A DNA stretch of 11,053 nucleotides from Zoogloea sp. Its GTDB lineage: Bacteria > Pseudomonadota > Gammaproteobacteria > Burkholderiales > Rhodocyclaceae. How positions within the stretch are numbered: the first letter of the stretch is position 1; every line of letters begins with the position of its first letter. A program made the position numbers and the translations under genes. The notes under the pieces were generated by a model that was not told the origin of the DNA, ran no database searches, and was given only the letters and a program-made list of their open reading frames with translations. The stretch covers positions 1 through 11,053 of the forward strand of contig JAEUNV010000035.1 in NCBI GenBank assembly GCA_016790385.1, read 5' to 3'. Shown piece after piece: positions 7,078 through 11,053 of the stretch.

Positions 7078-7806
7078 TCAGGCTGGTGACATGGCAACTT
7101 CGCCCAGGGTCGACGATTCCGAAGGATCGATCTTCTCGAGCCGGTAGCCGAAGTTGTAGGTCGGGGTCAGGCGGAAACCGTTTTCGGGCCGCAGGTTGAG
7201 CTTGCTGCGCACGCGGCTGATGTGCGTATCCACCGTGCGTGTCGCCAGATCGGGGTTCCGACCCCACACCGCCTCAAGCAGATGGCCCCGCGACAGCAGG
7301 CGCCCCAGATTGCGGAACAGGAAGGCGGCCAGCTCGAATTCCTTGTCGGTCATCTCTACCGCCACGCCGTCGATGGTCAGCACCTTCTTGACCAGATCGA
7401 AATGGTAGGGCGCGACCGTGAGCGTCTGGTGGGTGTTGCGCGGTTGCGCCCGGCGCAGCACGGCTTCGATCCGGGACAGCAGTTCAATGCGACGGGGCGG
7501 TTTGATGAGGTAATCATCCGCGCCGGCACTGAAAGCGTTGGCAATGTCCTCTTCCGCATCCCGGGAGGTGATGAAGATCGCCGGGGTGTCATTGCCCCGT
7601 TCGACCCGCAGCCAGCGCAGCACTTGTTCGCCGGTCAGATCGGGAAGCACCCAATCCACCAGGAAGAGGTCAAAACTCTCACGGCTGGCCACCCGCATGA
7701 ACTCGCGGGCCAGTCCAAAGCCATGAACGTCGTGCCCGGCGTCCCTCAGCCAGCCGGTCAGTACTTCCATCTGGGCCGGATCGTCTTCGAGAATAGCTAA
7801 TCGCAC
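7078..7806 (-). CDS. OmpR/PhoB-family DNA-binding response regulator
   Basis: A 242-residue two-component regulator. The receiver domain (1-120) has the acidic pair Asp8/Asp9 (LEDDP), phospho-acceptor Asp51 (FLVDWVLPDLTG), Thr80 in IFITSRD, and Tyr99 and Lys102 in DDYLIKPPRR. The winged-helix output domain (about 130-228) has the typical MTDKEFELAAFLFRN, the LLEAVWGR turn and the TVDTHISRVRSKL recognition helix. The start is GTG at 7806 with AAAGGTG seven bases upstream. The gene lies 82 bases after the gloC stop on the same strand and may be read from its transcript or from its own promoter. No kinase gene adjoins it; the CHASE2 kinase at 2486-4900 is the nearest candidate partner. The target genes are unknown; the palindromes between mscL and the LysM/FecR gene are candidate sites by position only. 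Confidence 0.95.
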   Translation of the reverse strand: MRLAILEDDPAQMEVLTGWLRDAGHDVHGFGLAREFMRVASRESFDLFLVDWVLPDLTGEQVLRWLRVERGNDTPAIFITSRDAEEDIANAFSAGADDYLIKPPRRIELLSRIEAVLRRAQPRNTHQTLTVAPYHFDLVKKVLTIDGVAVEMTDKEFELAAFLFRNLGRLLSRGHLLEAVWGRNPDLATRTVDTHISRVRSKLNLRPENGFRLTPTYNFGYRLEKIDPSESSTLGEVAMSPA

Positions 7807-7843
7807 GCTGGTTCACCTTTATCGAGAAATTGAAGCACACCAC

Positions 7844-7878
7844 GCGGTATTGAGTCGCCAGGATCGGCGCAATACCGC
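7844..7878. other. Strong 35-base hairpin between gloC and the response regulator gene
   Basis: GCGGTATTG (7844-7852) pairs perfectly with CAATACCGC (7870-7878). Inside it CGCC (7856-7859) pairs with GGCG (7866-7869) around AGGATC, with an AGT bulge. It begins ten bases after the gloC stop on the minus strand. It lacks a following T tract, so it may be an mRNA-stabilising 3' structure, a Rho-type or partial terminator, a repeat element or a binding site. Confidence 0.5.
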
Positions 7879-7888
7879 AATGGCTCAT

Positions 7889-8530
7889 TTACGCGTAATC
7901 ACCCACATACGGATTGCTTTCCCGCTCTTCGCCGAAATCCGACATCGGCCCGTGACGGGGAATGAAACTCACATCGTTGCCCAGGGGCCACAACTTCTGA
8001 CGGATCGAATTGATCAGATCCTTGTGGTTGCCCCGCGGAAAATCGGTTCGTCCGATCGACCCGGCAAATAACACATCGCCCACCACCGCCAGCCTTGCGG
8101 AATCACTGAAGAACACCACGTGTCCCGGCGTGTGGCCGGGGCAATGGATGACCGACAGGCTTTCCGCACCCACGTTAACCGTGTCGCCGTCCGACAGCCA
8201 GCGATCCGGCGTGAAGGCTTCGACATGCGGAAAGCCAAACATCTTGCTCTGCTTGGGCAGATCGTCAATCCAGAACGCATCGCCCCGCTCCGGCCCCTCG
8301 ACAGGAACGCCCAGCTGTCGGGCAAGGCCCGCCGTACCGCCCGCATGATCGATGTGGCCATGGGTCAGCAGGATCAGGCTGATCTGCACGCCGAGGGATT
8401 CCGCCGCCTTGAGGATCCGTTCCGGGTTGCCACCCGGGTCAACCACCGCGGCCTTTCGGGTCTGGTCGCACCACAGGATCGAACAGTTTTGTTCAAAGGG
8501 GGTGACGGGAACGATCTGGTATCTGAGCAT
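7889..8530 (-). CDS. gloC: Metallo-beta-lactamase-fold hydrolase, GloC/YcbL type (type II glyoxalase-like)
   Basis: This 213-residue protein carries the full binuclear metal set: THGHIDHAGG gives His57, His59, Asp61 and His62; CPGHTPGH gives His133; VVGDVLF gives Asp152; and PRHGP gives His193. The start MLRYQIVPVTPFEQNC and the stretch GSIGRTDFPRGNH are typical of the YcbL/GloC branch. That branch hydrolyses S-lactoylglutathione in the methylglyoxal detoxification pathway. It is shorter than classical GloB because it lacks the C-terminal helical substrate domain. The ATG at 8530 has only a weak ribosome binding site and is preceded 12 bases upstream by a small hairpin. The regulator gene follows, but nothing visible ties the two functions together. 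A related thioesterase or persulfide dioxygenase is possible but fits less well. Confidence 0.9.
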   Translation of the reverse strand: MLRYQIVPVTPFEQNCSILWCDQTRKAAVVDPGGNPERILKAAESLGVQISLILLTHGHIDHAGGTAGLARQLGVPVEGPERGDAFWIDDLPKQSKMFGFPHVEAFTPDRWLSDGDTVNVGAESLSVIHCPGHTPGHVVFFSDSARLAVVGDVLFAGSIGRTDFPRGNHKDLINSIRQKLWPLGNDVSFIPRHGPMSDFGEERESNPYVGDYA

Positions 8531-8542
8531 GATTCAAAATTG

Positions 8543-8559
8543 CCTGCCAACGGGGCAGG
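8543..8559 (-). promoter_or_regulatory. Hairpin followed by TTTT just before the gloC start
   Basis: On the minus strand CCTGCC-CCGTT-GGCAGG forms a six-base-pair stem, followed by CAATTTTGAATC and the gloC ATG. It looks like a small intrinsic terminator. In this position it could instead attenuate gloC transcription or hide the only Shine-Dalgarno-like bases (GGCAGG). The role is inferred from layout alone. Confidence 0.3.
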
Positions 8560-8756
8560 GATCATTAAAGAGACTACTTACGCTTCAGCCGCCGTTTTTT
8601 CAAGGCCGCCGTGAAGTCTCCGCATTCCGTAAAGTTTATCACGCTCAAATTGGGGAGCCATTAACCCTGTCGCCCCCCCCAGGCCGGAATGGGCTTGCCG
8701 ACACGCTTGTTTTCACACTGCATTTCATCGCGCTTATCCAATTGTCAAAATTGAAT

Positions 8757-8771
8757 GCCAATAGGATTGGC
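8757..8771. repeat. Perfect palindrome GCCAAT-AGG-ATTGGC
   Basis: Six-base perfect arms flank AGG. Just to the left, CAATT and AATTG form another loose inverted repeat around GTCAA (8740-8754). The cluster of CAAT/ATTG units stands out from the GC-rich background and may be a binding site. Confidence 0.35.
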
Positions 8772-8894
8772 GGACTTTTCGACCCATTTGGGGAATGTCG
8801 TGTCTTGCTGTGCCATGCGACCGCCCGCGCCAGGAAGGCGAATGTCACCGTAGTGCAACAGGGATAGCACAACGCGCGGCCTGGAGGGCGGGCG

Positions 8895-9518
8895 TCAGCG
8901 CGGGAATGGGCGGGGTTCGGTGAGCGCGATGTAGCGGCTGCGATCCTGCTCGAAGCGATTGCGGATGGCCTCGATATCGCGTCGCTTGGCTTCCATGATC
9001 GAGTTCTGGGCCGCGAGCTCGCCGTCGGATTCGCGCAGGGATGCCGCCAGGGCGGGCGGCATGGCGCGCTTCTGGAAGAACTCGGCTTCACGCAACAGCC
9101 CGCTGCGTTTCTTGATCAGCTGGGCATGGCGGGCTTCGGCCTGGCGAAGCTCCAACTCGACGCTCTCGATGGCCCGGTCGCGCCGGCTGTCGATATCGGC
9201 CACGCTGGAGTAGGTTTCGAGCAGGGACTGGTTGCGCCGCATCTCGGCGCGCTGGCGGGTCATCTCGGCGCGCCGGGCACGTTCCTCGGCTTCACGCTTG
9301 GCCAATTGCTCGGGGGTGAGGGGCGCCTCGACTGTGCGTCGCACCGTGCCCTGGGGGCTCATCTCCCGGTAACTCTTGCCGAAGCACTGGGGCGGCAGCA
9401 CGTCGCCGCACACCTGGTGCCCGTTGTCGGTGCAGCAATACACCGTCCCCTTGGAAGCCGACTGGGCATGGGCGAGGGGTACGGCAAGCAGGAGGGAGAC
9501 AAATGCCAGGCGTCGCAT
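8895..9518 (-). CDS. Secreted DUF4124-like protein with coiled coil
   Basis: A 207-residue protein with a clear signal peptide (about 1-18, cleaved after AHA). A small cysteine-rich region follows, with Cys28, Cys29, Cys37 and Cys45. It begins GTVYCCTDNGHQVCGDVLPP, which resembles the DUF4124 pattern of a short strand pair ending in a D-x-x-P-P turn. From about residue 65 to 200 the chain is charged and helical, with LTPEQLAKREAEERARRAEM and later heptads suggesting a coiled coil. It is probably periplasmic, where the four Cys could form disulfides. The function is unknown. The ATG lies only four bases after the pyrE stop, so the two genes are almost certainly cotranscribed. GGAG sits 12 bases before the ATG, which is far for a ribosome binding site and hints at translational coupling. 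No enzyme motif was seen. Confidence 0.85.
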   Translation of the reverse strand: MRRLAFVSLLLAVPLAHAQSASKGTVYCCTDNGHQVCGDVLPPQCFGKSYREMSPQGTVRRTVEAPLTPEQLAKREAEERARRAEMTRQRAEMRRNQSLLETYSSVADIDSRRDRAIESVELELRQAEARHAQLIKKRSGLLREAEFFQKRAMPPALAASLRESDGELAAQNSIMEAKRRDIEAIRNRFEQDRSRYIALTEPRPFPR

Positions 9519-9522
9519 GGGG

Positions 9523-10170
9523 CTATGTGTCTCCGCTCACACCATAGGTTTCACGGTAACGCTGGACGGCATCAAGGTTTGCCTTGAGGGCGGGGCTGTC
9601 GGCCAGATAGCCGATCAGATCCTTCAGGCTCGCCACCGCCAGTACGGGAATGCCGTAGGCGTCACGCACCTCCTGAACGGCCGACAGGCTGCCCGTGCCC
9701 CGTTCCATGCGGTCGAGGGCGATGACGACGGCCGACGGCGTGGCACCATGGGCGCGGATGATCTCGACGGATTCGCGCACTGATGTTCCGGCGGAAATCA
9801 CATCATCAAGGATGGCCACGCGACCTTGAAGCGGCGCACCGACCAGGGTGCCGCCCTCGCCGTGGTCCTTGGCTTCCTTGCGGTTGAAGCAGAAAGGCAG
9901 ATTGTGCCCGTGCTCGGCGAGGCGCATGGCCGTGCCGGCCACCAGAGGAATCCCCTTGTAGGCGGGCCCGAAGAGCATGTCGCAGGGCAGGCTCGCTGAC
10001 AGCAGGGTGCGGGCGTAGAAATCGCAGAGCGCACCAAAGGACGCGCCGTCGTTGAAGAGGCCCGCATTGAAGAAGTAGGGGGACAGGCGACCTGCCTTGG
10101 TCACGAACTCCCCAAACCTCAAAACCCCCTTTTCGCAGGAGAGGGCAATGAAATCACGGCTAAAATCCAC
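9523..10170 (-). CDS. pyrE: Orotate phosphoribosyltransferase
   Basis: The enzyme joins orotate and phosphoribosyl pyrophosphate to make orotidine 5'-phosphate in pyrimidine synthesis. Visible signatures are FGEFVTKAGRLSPYFFNAGLF near the start, FGPAYKGIPL in the substrate pocket, the flexible catalytic loop NRKEAKDHGEGG, and the PRPP-binding motif VAILDDVISAGTSVRES. With GTG at 10170 the protein is 215 residues, close to the usual 213, and begins directly before DFSRDF as in relatives. GGGAG lies four bases upstream of that GTG, slightly close. A TTG at 10185 would add five residues but has no ribosome binding site. The gene is divergent from exoA with a 38-base gap and is followed after four bases by the DUF4124-like gene. 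Confidence 0.96.
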   Translation of the reverse strand: MDFSRDFIALSCEKGVLRFGEFVTKAGRLSPYFFNAGLFNDGASFGALCDFYARTLLSASLPCDMLFGPAYKGIPLVAGTAMRLAEHGHNLPFCFNRKEAKDHGEGGTLVGAPLQGRVAILDDVISAGTSVRESVEIIRAHGATPSAVVIALDRMERGTGSLSAVQEVRDAYGIPVLAVASLKDLIGYLADSPALKANLDAVQRYRETYGVSGDT

Positions 10171-10208
10171 GATGCTCCCAGCCAAAAAATCGGACCATAT
10201 TTCTTAAA

Positions 10209-10237
10209 ATGTTACGCGTCGTTTCCGCCAACCTCAA
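10209..10237 (-). promoter_or_regulatory. Candidate pyrE promoter overlapping the exoA start
   Basis: Read on the minus strand, TTGAGG (10232-10237) and TAACAT (10209-10214) are spaced exactly 17 bases apart, each matching four of six sigma-70 consensus bases. Transcription would begin near 10202, leaving a leader of about 30 bases. The -10 covers the exoA ATG, so the two divergent genes could interfere. Confidence 0.3.
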
Positions 10238-10997
10238 CGGCATCCGTTCCGCAAACGTGAAGGGTTTCCTCAACTGGCTCAACAAGCAGGATGCCGATGT
10301 AGTGTGCGTCCAGGAGTTGAAGGCCCAGATCGATGATCTTTCACCGGAGATGCGTAAGCCCGGTGTATACACCGGATACTTCCATTGTGCGGTGAAGAAG
10401 GGCTACAGCGGGGTGGGAATTTACTGCCGTCGCCCCCCTGATCGCGTCATCGAAGGCTTGGGAAATGAGGAGTTTGACGCCGAAGGCCGTTATCTTCAGC
10501 TCGATTTCGGGTCTCTGTCGGTTGTATCGCTCTACCTCCCTTCCGGTTCCAGCTCCGAGGAGCGCCAGGCAGCAAAGTTCCGCTTCATGGATCTCTTCCT
10601 GCCGCACATGGCCGCGCTGCGCGAGAGCGGCCGTGAGGTGATCATTTGCGGCGACTGGAATATCGCCCATCAGGCCATTGATCTCAAGAACTGGCGTTCG
10701 AATCAGAAAAACTCCGGATTCCTGCCCGAAGAGCGGGCCTGGTTTGGCCGCCTGCTGGCCGAGCAGGGCTGGGTGGACACCTACCGCAGCCTTCACCCGG
10801 ATGCGACCGATGCCTGCTACACGTGGTGGTCAAACCGCGGTCAGGCCTGGGCCAAGAACGTGGGCTGGCGCCTCGACTACCAGCTCGCCACGCCCGGTGT
10901 GGGCGCCCTGGCCCATACCGCCACGGTGTACAAGGACGAGCGTTTCAGCGATCACGCGCCCCTCACCGTCGACTACGCCCATCCTTTTGGCGCCTGA
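10209..10997 (+). CDS. xth: Exodeoxyribonuclease III (AP endonuclease, EEP fold)
   Basis: A 262-residue DNA repair nuclease that cuts at abasic sites and removes 3' blocking groups in base excision repair. The exonuclease-endonuclease-phosphatase residues are all visible: Asn8 in SANLNGIRSA, Glu36 in VCVQELK, Tyr109 in LYLPSG, Asp149 and Asn151 in CGDWNIAH, Asp223 in WRLDYQLAT, and the Asp248-His249 pair in RFSDHAPLTVDY. Length matches E. coli Xth (268). The gene is often called exoA or xth in this group. The ATG at 10209 has no Shine-Dalgarno site; the upstream bases are AT-rich, so a short or leaderless transcript is possible. TAAAAT at 10161-10166 could be its -10 box. It is divergent from pyrE. 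Confidence 0.97.
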   Translation: MLRVVSANLNGIRSANVKGFLNWLNKQDADVVCVQELKAQIDDLSPEMRKPGVYTGYFHCAVKKGYSGVGIYCRRPPDRVIEGLGNEEFDAEGRYLQLDFGSLSVVSLYLPSGSSSEERQAAKFRFMDLFLPHMAALRESGREVIICGDWNIAHQAIDLKNWRSNQKNSGFLPEERAWFGRLLAEQGWVDTYRSLHPDATDACYTWWSNRGQAWAKNVGWRLDYQLATPGVGALAHTATVYKDERFSDHAPLTVDYAHPFGA

Positions 10998-11053
10998 CAG
11001 CGGCCGGGGCCTGGTGCAAATGCCGCGATCGGCCCGGGCACCCGCTGCGGCGC
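10998..11053. other. Right-edge sequence after exoA, nothing resolved
   Basis: The last 56 bases are very GC-rich. GGGCC and GGCCC could pair into a weak stem, but no T tract follows. No gene start or end could be supported. Confidence 0.3.

Larger units (their letters stand above)
8531..8894. other. 364-base intergenic stretch without a convincing gene
   Basis: The stretch lies between the gloC start and the end of the DUF4124-like gene. It is less GC-rich than its surroundings and contains a hairpin (8543-8559), a run of eight C (8673-8680), the palindrome GCCAAT-AGG-ATTGGC (8757-8771) and the direct repeat GCCGCCGT (8589-8596 and again at about 8607-8614). On the minus strand TTGACA occurs near 8742-8747 with only a poor -10 at short spacing. 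TTGAAA and TTTAAT also occur closer to gloC but not as a well-spaced pair. A plus-strand frame of 112 codons is open from 8529 to 8867, but it has no ribosome binding site, does not resemble a known protein and lacks the GC-rich third positions of neighbouring genes. Confidence 0.5.

Noticed and set aside
8575..8640. Minus-strand 22-codon frame ending in a basic tail (AALKKRRLKRK), considered as a ribosomal protein remnant
   Set aside because: It does not match the S21 C-terminus or another ribosomal protein I can recall. It has only a GTG start and no ribosome binding site.
8529..8867. 112-codon plus-strand frame across the gene-free stretch
   Set aside because: It has no ribosome binding site, starts across the gloC start, has mixed third positions unlike local genes, and has no recognisable motif.
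8645..9091. 148-codon minus-strand frame overlapping the DUF4124-like gene
   Set aside because: Its first two thirds are a shadow of the real gene in another frame, and the rest runs through low-coding intergenic DNA.

Overview
The window looks like ordinary chromosome from a GC-rich betaproteobacterium. The best fit is the Rhodocyclales/Zoogloeaceae side, judged from protein character and the exoA/pyrE arrangement; no rRNA is present to settle this. Third codon positions in the real genes are mostly G or C. No tRNA, rRNA, CRISPR array, insertion sequence, phage gene or attachment site was recognised.

Layout, left to right. The first 75 bases are the start of a minus-strand nitronate monooxygenase gene running off the edge. 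Positions 158-6393 hold a minus-strand run read in the order LysM/FecR-domain exported protein, CHASE2-PAS histidine kinase, AsmA-family envelope protein. The first two genes overlap and the third follows after 30 bases. mscL, the large mechanosensitive channel gene, lies on the plus strand at 6613-7035. It diverges from the LysM/FecR gene across a palindrome-rich spacer and converges on the next gene through a strong GC hairpin. An OmpR/PhoB-type response regulator (7078-7806, minus) and a GloC/YcbL-type metallo-beta-lactamase-fold hydrolase (7889-8530, minus) follow. A 364-base stretch without a convincing gene (8531-8894) holds several short inverted repeats and a run of eight C. Next come a secreted, cysteine-rich, coiled-coil DUF4124-like protein (8895-9518) and pyrE (9523-10170), four bases apart on the minus strand. 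exoA (exodeoxyribonuclease III) is divergent on the plus strand at 10209-10997.

How the genes may work together. The orphan response regulator and the CHASE2 kinase are plausible partners although mscL and the LysM/FecR gene separate them. The LysM/FecR protein is predicted to be periplasmic and peptidoglycan-binding, so it could feed the kinase's periplasmic CHASE2 sensor. AsmA-family proteins and MscL also act at the envelope, so an envelope or turgor-sensing module is a reasonable hypothesis, but only an inference. pyrE, exoA, gloC and the nitronate monooxygenase are housekeeping or metabolic genes.

Nothing here proves a new system. The items most worth a second look are the split sensory module, the palindromes between mscL and the LysM/FecR gene, the 35-base hairpin between gloC and the regulator gene, and the uncharacterised gene coupled to pyrE.
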